Shown here piece by piece: positions 1 through 10,476 of a DNA stretch of 64,000 nucleotides (within the stretch, counting starts at the first letter, position 1; the number at the start of each line of letters is the position of its first letter). Under the pieces are notes generated by a model that was not told the DNA's origin, did no database searches, and was given only the letters and a program-made list of their open reading frames with translations. The stretch lies in contig CM074196.1 of assembly GCA_037179385.1 (NCBI GenBank), positions 33,876,486-33,940,485 on the forward strand, in the 5' to 3' direction. This DNA comes from Holothuria scabra. Its lineage: Eukaryota > Echinodermata > Holothuroidea > Aspidochirotida > Holothuriidae. Position numbers and translations under genes: made by a program.

Positions 1-1142
1 GATTTTGAAGGTTTTTCTGAGAGAGGCCGTTCTATACACCGCTCGAAATCTAAGTCTAAATCCAAGAAGAGAAAACACCGTCGCCGGTCCTCTTCCTCGC
101 CCTCCACTTCATCCAGTGGCCATAGACACAAGAGGAAACATTGCCAGGTTTCCGGTGTTCCGACAGAAGCCCTCTCACGGCTCGTGGCTCTCCTGTCCCA
201 TTCGGTTGACCGCATCTCCGGTATTTGTTCTTCATCCACCAGCCAAGCCGAAGCCCGGCCGGCGCCGCAAACCCAATGATCTGCCAACTCGGCCCACAGT
301 GATAGGGGCTCAATAATAAATCCGGCAAGTCCTCATCCCGAGCCGGACCAGGCCGAGGATCCACCTTCCGATCCGTCTCTTCCTGAACATGTTGATTACC
401 AGGGCGATGTCCTAGGAAATCCCGTTCAGCCACAGGGCGGCGATCCCTCTGACGACTCGGATGACGATCCCATCATGGGTACGGAGTTTTCGAGTGACGC
501 TTTTGATAAGGCGGTGGAAGTTATTAGGAGACAATTAGGCTTTGACCCCCCTGAACCAGAACAGCCTTCTTTGCTGCCCCGTCTCTTCCGGTCTCCTGTG
601 TTGATAAACTCAAAGACTCCAATGCTATGGACCAGAAAGGCCGTTTCTCCTCTGCTACGACCAGAAAATCCTATTCCTCACTCCACAACATTGACATTGC
701 TGCGAGGATAGGAATGAAATTCTCCTCAGCTCTACTTCTTTTTGCGGAGGTTCTCTCTAAATCTTTTAGACAACCAGGGACCGATCAAGTACCGAGGAGT
801 GACACAGGGGCTTTAGTTAACCTACTTGGCCCGACTGCTAGACTATCCTTTGATCAGTTTGTCAAAGTTGCCGTTAGGGCCACCCGAGATAGGAGAGAAC
901 TTGTTCTGGACAATATCAATTGGCCCTCTAAGGATATTCAGCAACGGTTTATGGATTTACCGTTCGAAGGTTCGGACTTATTTGGCGGAAAGTTCGACGA
1001 TCAGTTAGCCTTGGAAATCAAACGAAAGAAGGACATGAACAAGGCCGAATTCAAGTTCAGTAAGCCTCATCCAAGGCCTTCCAGACCCTCACAAGGGACC
1101 TCTAGCCGCCGACTAAGACAAGCTGGGTTCCCGTCCCGTTGA
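1..1142 (+). pseudogene. gag: DIRS gag-like protein, copy A, partial and broken
   Basis: The ORF1/Gag-type structural protein of a DIRS element, expected to bind element RNA in a cytoplasmic particle. Bases 1-276 read in frame 1 as a Ser/Arg/Lys-rich segment followed by a helix-like TEALSRLVALL stretch; TGA at 277-279 stops it. The same frame resumes by 475 (AVEVIRRQLGF, which matches AVEVLRRQLGF in copy B). Near 570-600 about 180 bp present in copy B are missing, and the conserved C-terminal half then continues in frame 0 from about 627 to 1142 (IDIAARIGMKF, LVLDNINWPS, DLFGGKFDDQL). The N-terminal Cys cluster seen in copy B would lie upstream of the window. Assignment rests on collinearity with copy B and position before the RT; Gag proteins of this group have no catalytic motif to confirm it. 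Confidence 0.75.
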
Positions 1143-1310
1143 CCGTCCTCTTCGCCTCAATTCGCCAGGGGAAGTTATCGCCCACAGTCTTCATCAAGGG
1201 GTTCTCCTGGCCCATCTTCCTCGTTCTCGTCCAGAGGCTACTACGGAGGTTCCTCCAGAGGTTCTGGCCATTCTACCAGACCCTAGGGTTCCCCACCCTA
1301 CCGACCGACT

Positions 1311-3169
1311 CCCATCGGTGGGGGGAGACTTCTACAGTTTGCAAATTTCTGGGAGACTCTCGATCCGGATCCACGGGTCCGGCGAACAATCAGGGAAGGA
1401 TACAAAATAGAGTTTACCAGCGATCCTTCATAAGGGGGCCTCTTCAAAACGACTCCAATTCCGAATTCAAAAGATCAACGCCTTGCTCTGGAAAAAGAGA
1501 TTTCGGGCCTCTTACAGAAAAGAGCGATCTACGTAGTAAAAGGTTCCAACCAGAATCTGTACCGCTCATCGTTCTTCCTAACCCCAAAGAAGTCGGACGC
1601 ATGGAGACCCATAATCAACCTAAAGCCTCTCAACAAGGCCTTCATCCGACCACGGAGGTTCAGTATGGAAACCTTGGCCACAGTTCTTTTTTCCCTCGAT
1701 CAGAATCTTTGGGCCACCTCAATCGACCTAAAGGATACCTACCTCCACATACCGATCCACCAAGCATACCACAGGTTCCTGGCGTTTCGTTACAAGGAGT
1801 CGATTACTGCTTCAGAGCACTCCCTTTCGGCCTGTCAACAGCTCCTCGGGTTTTCACGAGGGTAACAAAAATCGCCCCGGCTTTCCTCCGAAGAAAAGGC
1901 ATTCTAGTTTTCGCCTACCTGGACGATTGGCTTCTGGTCGGCCTCTCCGCTCAAGAGACAGCAGATATTACCGATTACGCCGTATTTCTTCTGGAGGACT
2001 TAGGTTGGGTGGTAAACCAGGAAAAGTCTTCCCTAACTCCAAGCCAGACGATCACATATCTGGGCGCCGTTCTGGACCTCAAAGCCGGCCGCGTTTATCC
2101 TTCTCCACTAAGAGTTCAAGTTCTTCGAGACACAGCCTTGTCCCTCATCTCCCAACGCAGAGCTCCGGCGAGATCCTGGCTCCGTGTACTCGGGCTGATG
2201 GCCTGTATGGTAGATGTGGTTCCATCCTGCCGGTTTTTCATGAGACCAATCCAGATACACCTTCTCGATTTCTTCTCCCCGTCTCGGAATCTCCTAACCA
2301 AGAAGGTTCCAGTAACTCCCGCGGTCCGGGATCATCTTCGATGGTGGACTGTCCCACACAAGGTAGCCCTCGGGAGAAGCATCAGGGAACACAGACCGAC
2401 TTCCACGATTACAACGGTCGCCTACATCAATCGCCAGGGCGGAACTAAGTCGAAGATCCTCTGCCACAAGACTTGGGAGCTTCTTCACCTATGCCTCGGC
2501 TTCAACATACTGATCAAAGCCTCCCACCTAGCAGGGGTGGACAATTCCATGGCCGACGCCCTATCCAGGGGCAATCTAGTAGAAACAGAGTGGTCTTTGT
2601 CCCAAACCTGGGCCAACAAAGTCTTCCACGTCTTCGGGAAGCCGGTAGTGGACCTCTTCGCTTCTCCGGTCAACCACAGACTTCCGCTCTTCTGCACGAG
2701 GTATTTCCACCCGGAAGCCTGGAAAATAGACGCACTGGCCATCCAGTGGGACAATCTATATCTGTATGCCTTCCCTCCGTGGTGGCTGATTCAACGGGTT
2801 CTCTGCAAACTCAGTCAATCCAACGGGACACTCCTCCTCATAGCTCCATTTTGGCAGAACCAGCCTTGGTTTCCGACCCTGCTGGGGATGCTAATCGATC
2901 TCCCGTTCAGATTCCCTTATCATCCGGAGCTTCTCTCCCAAGACAAGGGCAAGATCCTACACCAACGCTTGGAACACGTCCGCTTGTCAGCCTGGAAATT
3001 ATCAAACAACGCCTTGCTGGTGAAGACCTTTCAAGAGAGGCTGCGTCAATTGCCTCACAATCTAGGAGACGCTCCACCCTGTCAATTTATGATTCTTGAT
3101 TGGCTAAATTCAGGGAATGGACCTCAGGAAAGAATCTCAATCCCCTGGAAGCATCAGTTTAGGACATAG
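1311..3169 (+). pseudogene. pol: DIRS reverse transcriptase-RNase H-Dam-like region, copy A, inactivated
   Basis: The RT copies element RNA to DNA. The N-terminal part reads in frame 0 from about 1311 (GGRLLQF, WRPIINLKPLNKAF), is stopped by TAA at 1431-1433 (CAA in copy B) and loses one base near 1797. The palm domain continues in frame 2 with FRALPFGLSTAPRVF and the catalytic YLDD at 1916-1927. RNase H is damaged. Near 2413 about 190 bp are missing, removing the segment that in copy B holds the first three acidic residues, while the distal YINRQGG and MADALSR parts remain. The following DLFAS...YAFPPWWLI...PFWQNQPWFP region corresponds to the part assigned a Dam-like methyltransferase in DIRS1-like elements; that label is from family knowledge. 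The C-terminal about 700 nt overlap the recombinase frame. Confidence 0.9.
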
Positions 3170-4008
3170 CCGACTTTTTCTTGACATTGTTCAATGAAGG
3201 GAACTACCGTTCAGCGATCGCCACCATACACAAAGGTTTCCCGGATGGCTCAAGCATCGGTTCTAACATGGCTATTTCTCATCTCCTAAAGGGGATGTTC
3301 AACCAAGGACCGCCTAGAAAGAACTTATTCCCATCTCGGTCCATCAACGATGTGCTGACCTCCCTGTCTGAGCCATCATACGAGCCAATGCACAATACTA
3401 CTCTGGAGTTGTTGACTTACAAAACTCTCTTCCTTATTGCCGCAGCTTCCGCTAGAGGAAGGAGGGAACTTCATGCCTTGACAACACGGAAGGGGTTTAT
3501 CTGGTTTAGTAAGGCCGGTGTCTACCTCATCCCAGATCCTCAATTCCTGACTAAGAATGAGACTGTCTCTTTTACTCCGGGGGAGATCTTCCTCCCGAGT
3601 ATTTCTTCGTCCTCCTCAGTTCCAGAAGATAGGAAAGTCTGTCCAGTCAGAGCCCTGAAATGGTACCTTGAGAGGACCAAAGGAATCAGACGTTGTGAAA
3701 AACTATTCCTTATTCCAAGACAACCTTACAACGCTGCCGCCAAGGACACTCTTGCCAGATGGCTGGTCAATCTAATCTCACCATTTTCAGAGCAGGAAGA
3801 GACTGTCCACGCTCATCAACTCAGGGCCCATGCCACGTCCATAGCCTGGTTTAAGGGAATCTCTCTCAATGATATCATGAAAGCAGCTGCTTGGAAGACT
3901 CCATCAACATTTGTCGCCAGCTACTTAACCGACGTGGTCTCCGAGGAGGGCGCCTTCGCAAGGGCTGTCCTGGGGATGTCGGACCGTCGCCGTCTTACAC
4001 GGTGCTAA
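2473..4008 (+). pseudogene. DIRS tyrosine recombinase (YR), copy A, with nonsense codons
   Basis: The lambda-integrase-fold recombinase that inserts the circular DNA of DIRS elements. Frame 1 is open over the RT tail (2473-3096), then broken by TGA at 3097-3099 and TAG at 3160-3162, and open again to TAA at 4006-4008. Visible landmarks are the N-terminal arm (SREAASIASQSRRRSTLS), the SAM-like helix segment (YRSAIATIHKGF), box II HQLR, AAWKTPSTF (Trp at the His/Trp position) and ASYLTDV with the nucleophilic Tyr. The box I Arg region reads SARGRRELHAL. The residue three before Glu, usually Arg in this superfamily, is Gly, although neighbouring Arg residues make the alignment uncertain. Relative to copy B about 15 nt are missing just before YRSAIA. 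The stop codon lies only a few bases before the internal complementary region. Confidence 0.88.
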
Positions 4009-4016
4009 TCTGATTA

Positions 4017-4112
4017 CATATGTAAATAAGAGGTAAGTAAGAGCGAAATAGACTCACCAAAACTCCCTGGTTTGGGAGTCTATGAGTGATGTACTTACCT
4101 CCTATTTACATC
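4017..4112. repeat. DIRS internal complementary region (ICR), copy A
   Basis: The second half (from about 4055) is the reverse complement of this copy's right end (about 4505-4558). The first half, through GAAATAGACT, should be the complement of the missing left end and matches the copy B left terminus in type. The central ACT at 4052-4054 marks the circle junction. A short hairpin (ACTCCC/GGGAGT, 6-nt loop) lies just after it. In DIRS replication this region is thought to template completion of the termini. Confidence 0.88.
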
Positions 4113-4400
4113 CCACCTCCCGCCCAGGGCCGGCCACGGCCCGGTCTCTCAGTCCAACCCTTGATTGCCAAAAACGACTCTCTTCACCGAACGAGTCTCC
4201 GCCTAACCAACTCATACTTGCCGCGCGGATTTAGACGCTGGAGCCTCTCGACTTCTATAAGGTGAGATAGTCGCTTAGTTCGTTTACGTTTAGTTGCTTC
4301 TCTAGACCTTAGGGATTAGGATTGGGGAGTGTGGGAGTGTGGGGGGGCGGCCCCCCTTAGACCTTGTGGCTTTAGCCGCGGGGTTTTCAGCAAAAATGCT
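4113..4400 (+). other. DIRS copy A 3' noncoding segment
   Basis: This is the region between the ICR and the right terminal repeat. It is more GC-rich than the flanking host DNA, with a G/C tract around 4341-4358 that contains a short palindrome. I see no ORF or RNA motif. It occupies the same place as 58560-58787 in copy B but is poorly conserved with it. Confidence 0.6.
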
Positions 4401-4409
4401 GAAGGACGA

Positions 4410-4561
4410 TCTTAGGTGGCAGGCGCCCTCAGTAGGTAGGGGTTACCACGGTGCTAGTTAGTTTTTTGCCAGACAGTTATTGCAGACAATAATGGTTACA
4501 TATGTAAATAGGAGGTAAGTACATCACTCATAGACTCCCAAACCAGGGAGTTTTGGTGATT
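4410..4561 (+). repeat. DIRS right terminal inverted repeat, copy A
   Basis: Homologous to the right end of copy B (GGTAGGGGTTACCACGGTG, then TTTTTGCCAGAC and CAATAA blocks). It ends with CCAAACCAGGGAGTTTTGGTG and the junction triplet ATT at 4559-4561; the ICR predicts AGT at the circle junction. Host DNA begins with TTCCTAGTGG. It contains a perfect splice-donor-like AG|GTAAGTA at about 4513-4521. Confidence 0.85.
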
Positions 4562-5473
4562 TTCCTAGTGGCAAGTTTTCTGTGTTATCAAAAAACATGG
4601 AGTTTGAGGGGAAAAATGGAAGAGCATAGGAATTTAAAGAAAATATATTTTTTGGTGACCAATATAAAAAGTAAAAAGTGGGATGATGAATGGCATATGG
4701 GACTGTAGATTGGTCACTAGGCTTATACTTAATCATTTTTGGTTTGTAAAATAATTTTGTAAAATGTGATTCTTCAATAAATTGATGGAAACATGAATAA
4801 AAAATCATATCCTGGAAAATCACAGAAGTTTGTGTTCACAACCAACCATGGAAAATTGTGGAATTTGGACTTTTAAAACATGGACAAACTGCCACTTTAG
4901 ATTTTCTCACAAATGCCTAAGTTCTCCCAATTTGACTTGACATGCCCAATACAGCATTCAGTGTGATTTATGTCCAATTGGAAACCAACCTTATTTGAAA
5001 GTGAAGTTTTGAAGAGTTTGCATGCCTCTTTTTCTTAGTAATAGTAGTGAATGGAGGACCTGAAAATAAATTTCTTAAATATTTCATAGTAAACTTCCAT
5101 AGCAATAAGTTAGAACAATTGCTTTATAATTAATTGCATGAGATAAAATACTGTCCTAAGTTCCTAACTTTGAACCAAAACATTGAAATTTCATTTTGCT
5201 GTATTAGTGTGGTAAAATTTTGTCATGCTGGGGTTGGGAAAGGTTCAAAATGTAGGAACTAAGTGTGATTGCCCAGTTTGGGTAAAATTGTTAGTATACC
5301 AGAAGTTTCTTATAGTATTTCTTAATATATTACATAAATGCAGCCGTTAATTCCAATTTTTTTGTAGTGTTCTTTTCTGTAGAAAATCTCAGGTTGGTTG
5401 TCTTTCATGAAACAAATTTTTCAAAGCATCTTTTTTAATAGACCTTTTGTCTCTTTGTATTACTGTTATTTAG
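4562..5473 (+). other. Noncoding DNA between DIRS copy A and the first visible exon
   Basis: AT-rich sequence without a supported ORF. It ends in a pyrimidine-rich stretch (about 5440-5473) leading to the TAG acceptor of the 5474 exon, so at least the distal part is probably intron. I saw no known repeat in it. Confidence 0.6.
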
Positions 5474-5553
5474 TTCTCACGGGTCAGAAATAACCTTTTT
5501 TGTGAACCCCAATGAGCAGAAGATGAGTCCTGCCATTGTAGCTGCCAGTGCAG
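5474..5553 (+). CDS. Internal exon of an unidentified host gene
   Basis: An 80-nt exon with acceptor TTATTTAG|TTCTC after a T-rich tract and donor GCAG|GTAAGTACAG, a near-perfect consensus. One frame is open throughout: the first base completes a codon, 26 codons follow (including EITFFVNPNEQKMSP and AIVAASA), and a final G starts the next codon. The next exon at 34118 begins with the two bases needed to complete it (G+CC, Ala) and stays open, so the pair is phase-consistent. I do not recognise the protein family, and no motif identifies a function. Upstream exons are probably outside the window or hidden by copy A. The other two frames are disfavoured; reading from the first base hits TGA. 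Confidence comes from splice sites and phase, not homology. Confidence 0.6.
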
Positions 5554-7876
5554 GTAAGTACAGTAATAGCTCTGCATGGAAATTTCACCCAGTCCTCATT
5601 ACAGTGTAGCATGTAAAATAATGAAGTCTTAGACCTTCCAAGTCTAACCTAACATTATCTCTTAAGCCCAAACCTAACCTTGAGATATGATGTCATGCAT
5701 GATACACAAGTCTCGAATCTTGAAACATGAATGTGACACATAACAAATCCATATGCAAGGATTTAGTGGGTACCATGGTAACAGGCTGGAAGTCAAACAA
5801 GGTAGTGAAGGGAGCTAGTGAAATTGCTCAGGGTGGGGGTTTCGGGTGCAGATTTTTCCAGGGAACCAAATGTGTAAAAGTGTGTCAAGTCAATATCATC
5901 CTGACACTTTTTACAGTTATGAAAAAGAGAGAAATGGGATCAGACCCCCATTACCCCTTCCTTTTAGCTACAGACCTGCCATGGTAACTGGTTTGGCAGT
6001 GTAACCAATAGTAGAACAATTGCATTATTCAATATTGCAAGTCTTGTAGTAATTTCTTATATTAGTAAATACATCATGGTGTATTTGGGGGGCATTAGAC
6101 ACACCTTCCCCTCACGGATGTCAACATGTCAATATTTCTTTTTAACTTAATATACTTGTATATGTTTGATTTTTAAAACAAAAAATTTTTTAAACAAAAA
6201 TTTTTAAATTAAAGATATTCAGGTTTCATGTATGAGCAACATACTTCCTCCCTTCCCCACCCCCTACTAAAAAAAATCCTGCCCCCAAAAGAAACCTAAT
6301 AGGAGGAAGGTACCTTCCTATAGGCCCCTTTCCAACCATGCCATTACAAAACATTCCAAGTACCCCATCCCTACACAGGTTCCCCATTGTCAGTCTTTGT
6401 TAAAGTAAAGAAGTCTTTCATTACAGATCGATGACATGACTATTGATAGATGGGCTAAATTAAGTAATGGCTTTAGAGCCGTGGAATGCAAGAAAAACAC
6501 TGTTTTTTTTTTGTTTTTTTTGTAAAAAAATTAAATTACCTGAAAAGTGTAGATTCTTAGGTACAAAGTTATTAATTCTCAAGATAATAAATGTAACACC
6601 ACATTCCACCCCCATACTACTCTTCTCAAAACACTTCGTTTCCCTTGCCTTTTCATTATTTGACAGCCAAATTTGCATTTCTTGCATATAAATTTCTTCA
6701 TTATGTCTTATCATGCATTTTAAGAATGTTTGCCTGTTTCAATTGCATACACTGGTAGACTTTATTCAGCTTATCTGATGCAAATTTAGAAGACTTTATC
6801 ACAAATCCAGAGTTTTAAGGTTTGTGGGGACATTGACCTTTATCCAACTAAATACATCAATGATTGTTGTTGGAAACGTGTTTCACATTAGCCTTGAAAT
6901 GTCCACAAATTGATATGTGTGGCCTGTAGTTGATAAATGTTGTGCATTCATCATGGCAGGGATGAAGGTATGTTTTCCGACCAATTTCATGAATTCTCAT
7001 TCATTTTGAATCACTCCCTTAAATTGAGGCCATGGTTGAACTTGCCTCCAAACTTGAGGCCCCCATTCCCAAGTGGTTCACAAAATATTGAGTATTTGGC
7101 AAAAAAATTTCCAACATACTATGCATATGACATAGTTGGATGGTATTTAAGCCTTGTGCAAAAAATAAATAGTTCTTCTTGGAAATTTTGTAGTTGTTGT
7201 CATTATCATCATCATTTATGTCTGAATGGATCTAACTGAACTAAATTCTATGGCGTGTTTTCACATGATGTCATCAATGGGTAGCCACGCCTGTTGTCTG
7301 GCTAAAAACAAACATTACATTGGCCATCAGCTGTGTGAGCTAGCTACATGTACTTCACTAGTTTTTACCTGGCAAAAAGACCCATGCTTGTAACATAAGT
7401 GAAAACACTCTATTACTCTATCATCTACTGCTTGAGAAGGGAATCCAGCCAGAACCTAAACGATCCATTCTGAAAATATTTTGACGGCCAGCTAGTGCAT
7501 AAAAGTGAGAAAGTTTAGACATTTGATGAAAAAAAAGAATGACATTTGATAATAAATAAGCACTGGAAGTCCTAACAAAATCTATAGTTCTCATCAAAAT
7601 CCACCAACAATTTACCATTCACAGGTTAATTTCTGTTTTGTATCATAAATATTCATGACCTACATATGCAAATTTGTGATTTTGCAAGATGGATTAAATG
7701 AAGTTATCTATTCTTTTGAACCATCTCTTCATGGGCTTGAAACATTGTTATCCCCAATAGGTTATTGGAAGTTAAAATAGTTTTAGTTTTCTAAAGAAAT
7801 TTATTTCTCACTAAATAGCAAATTATCTCAGCTTAGAGGTCATTTATAAATGATTAGTTACATAGACATGGTGACA

Positions 7877-8255
7877 CTTTCCTTCTTACTTTTTGTAACA
7901 TCTTCATTCCCTGCCTGATTACATCTTTTTGATTCAGGAAGGAAATAAAGTATATTACGTATTCACTTCATATCGTCAGAATTCACATCTGATTAAATCA
8001 TTGACGTTACCAGATGTACAAAAATAATTATTTTACACATGGGGGTCAGCTAACAGGCCAGTCAAGTATGTGTTTTTTTTTCACACAGGGTAAGCACAAT
8101 GAAAGCAAATATCACTTGAGGACACACTATGTAACAAACTCAGATACTAGTTACACCCCACACCACCTTTGATCAGAGCTGGAAGAGCTTCCAGCTCCCT
8201 GCTTTGATCTACTGGGGTGTCTGTGTCACATTCTTAAGGAGCGACGTCACGGCAT
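7877..8255 (+). repeat. Dispersed repeat R1, copy 1
   Basis: Similar over about 370 bp to 28043-28410. Shared blocks include CTTCTTACTTTTTGT-like, CTGCCTGATTA, CACATCTGATT, AGCTAACAGG, TACACCCCACACC and ACTGGGGTGTCT, ending in AGCGACGTCAC. It is noncoding and of unknown class. This copy carries a 28-bp hairpin-like insertion (8176-8202) that copy 2 lacks. Confidence 0.7.
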
Positions 8256-8476
8256 GGAATTTTCTCAAAATCTTAACCAATTATATTTTTTGTCACACTT
8301 GTGAGTTGTATATCAGATTTGGAATGAAGAAGCTGTTTTGTATCTCTAAAGTTAAAAGGTCAATTAGAGTTTGTTTTTACAAGTTTTCCATGACTTTTAC
8401 TCCACACAAGAATTATACAATGAACTAAAACTAGCAAAAAATGATCTGTCATCATGTAATAATAATAATAATAATA

Positions 8477-10181
8477 CCGTATATTCTGTAATAAACGCTC
8501 CCCCTCTAATAAACGCCCCCCTCAAAATTTTTAACAACTGCGTAGGCCAAGGCCTCCCGCACTACAGGCCCAAACCACCGATAAAGCTAGTGTTTGACCG
8601 GTTATGCATAATCATTATTTAATTGAACAAACGGCCCGATGCCTATTACCGATTATTAGAAAGAGGGAAGACACGTGTTTGTCCCTAAAGTACGTGCCCC
8701 TTGCTTTGTGCATATCGTTCAAGTTGGAAAATATTGGGAATAGTTCCGTTTGTATTGCGAATGGAATATCATTTTTGTAGGCCTAATATTTTCTTTTCAA
8801 ATGTGGAGATATAAACCAATCGTTAACACAGAAGGATTGTTTTCAGTCGATGTCACATACCCTTTGATAATTTAGCTCTTAGGCAAACATCATGCTCTGT
8901 TTAGTTTTCATCCCCCAATCATGTCGGAACATTTGCAGAATTTTACTGCACTGGGTTGTAGTTGCGTTAATGTAGTACTGTAGAATCCTGCTTTTAATGA
9001 GGCCATGTAGAAATACGCAATCATAATAATCTTAGCGGTTCTGGGGCAGCAAAACAATTGCACCCGATTAACGTATCCTATGGTTCCTTACGGATATAAA
9101 TATCCCTGTAAATTTTTAGCAGTTCTTGTCCAAAACTTACGTCTTGTTTGAAAATAATCTGCAATTGAAATGCATGCAAGTGAGATCCCCGAAAAATCCA
9201 AGTACGCAGAGATTTGTGATGTCATTTCTTGTTGAATTTAGCACGGGGCTCGCCCGGCTGCGCTAGCTGGTTATATCAGCATAAGAAATGTGATCGTCGT
9301 AACACATAGAAACTCAACAGAAAAATTCGTCTCGAGGCTTAGTATTTTCACACACTAAATCACATAGGCGATGGCGCCAGTTGTGATTGGCTGGCTAGAA
9401 TCATCGCATTTGAACCAATCACGATGTAGGGGCAATTTAAATTTTGCAATGAATCGTATGCATATGATGTCACCGAGCAAAACATGATGTCTTGTTTAGC
9501 GGTAAAAACGGACACGCACGTAAGTGCGTGGGCGAAGAAGTAGCCTGCATGAGACCACGTGCATCACTGTTTGCGTTGGCGGTGACGATCACATTTCATA
9601 AGTCCTACTGCAAATAACATTACGGAAGGAATGCGAGAAATAGCTTAATTTATGCACGATAATAACCACCGAACTTCCAAAGATTCTAGGTGCTACGTGT
9701 ACAAAACGTGCACAGATATACATGGTAAGCTTTGGGACTTGGAAATACAGCCAAACACTGCAGCTTGGATAGTCTGTACTTGTGCTTTTGTACAGAACAA
9801 GTTGCAGAGCAACTTACACGGCACTTTTTCCAGACTGCAAGGAATACAATTCCAGGTTATACTACATTGTTATGGGGAAAATAACCAACGATCGTGCTCA
9901 TGGCAGGGGTATAATTTATACGTTTGTGCTTATCAGTGCATTCCGTTTTGGCGGGAAGGATTGAGTACGGTATTCACAGGAATTTTAACGAAATTAAGAG
10001 CAAGTTTAAAGTAAATTTGTGCCCTTTTTTCAGTTTACAAATAATCGGTGGTAATGATGGGTTGAATGGCAGAATTTTACCGATGCCGATTAGTTAATTT
10101 TTATTACAATTTACCCTCAAATAAACGCCCCCCTTTTCAAAAATGTAACGCCCCCGGGGGCGTTTATTACAGAATATACGG
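8477..10181. mobile_element. 1.7-kb nonautonomous TIR DNA transposon
   Basis: The ends are inverted copies: TACCGTATATTCTGTAATAA at 8475 onwards and its complement ending at 10183, each followed inward by a second AATAAACGCCCCC-type block. TA dinucleotides (8475-8476, 10182-10183) could be the target duplication. The interior is noticeably CpG-rich (about 9180-9620) compared with the AT-rich flanks. It contains short open stretches but no recognisable transposase. Probably a nonautonomous derivative; the superfamily is not determined. Confidence 0.75.
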
Positions 10182-10371
10182 TAAATCAGACTTTGAAGGG
10201 CAGTTGTTTTACGACACTAAGCGACCACGAATGTGGGAGGATCCTTTGGCTTATGAATTACAACTTCATGTCGGGTGGCAACCAAATTCAACAATTTGGA
10301 TCAAATTTGGTATTTTTTGAAAGGCCAGTTCAGATGGGAAAACCATAGATTGCTCTTGGATGAAAACCCAC

Positions 10372-10476
10372 CTTACTTTGACCTGGCCAGGAATCGAACT
10401 CCAGACCTCCCGGTTTGTTAAACTTCATCTCTTCAAATGCCACCGCCTTTATCCACTCGGCCATAGCACAGGTATT
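10372..10476 (-). repeat. tRNA-derived SINE head (tRNA-Ser/Leu-like)
   Basis: Read on the minus strand, it begins with TATGGCCGAGTGGATAAAGG, a type II tRNA A box (Ser/Leu style), and has the B box GAGTTCGATTCC about 60 nt later, with an extended region between as in tRNAs with long variable arms. The anticodon stem does not pair properly, and there is no clean acceptor stem. I therefore read it as a SINE 5' head, not a functional tRNA gene. Confidence 0.6.

Larger units (their letters stand above)
1..4561 (+). mobile_element. DIRS1-like tyrosine-recombinase retrotransposon, copy A (5' end outside window)
   Basis: The segment runs from inside gag through RT/RNase H and an overlapping tyrosine recombinase to an internal complementary region (about 4017-4112) and a right terminal repeat ending at 4558-4561. 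Gene order, the complementary region and the lack of long direct repeats define the DIRS1-like order of YR retrotransposons. The left inverted repeat and the start of gag lie before base 1. The frame is broken by nonsense codons (277-279, 1431-1433, 3097-3099, 3160-3162), by a shift near 1797 and by internal deletions, so the copy is dead. It is homologous to copy B throughout but clearly diverged, so it belongs to a related subfamily rather than being a recent duplicate. Confidence 0.93.

Noticed and set aside
9652..10014. 120-codon open stretch inside the TACCG element
   Set aside because: It has no transposase motif or recognisable domain, and overlapping frames are also open; probably chance in CpG-richer DNA.
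10372..10476. Functional tRNA-Ser or tRNA-Leu gene
   Set aside because: A and B boxes are present, but the anticodon and acceptor stems do not pair, so it is a SINE head.
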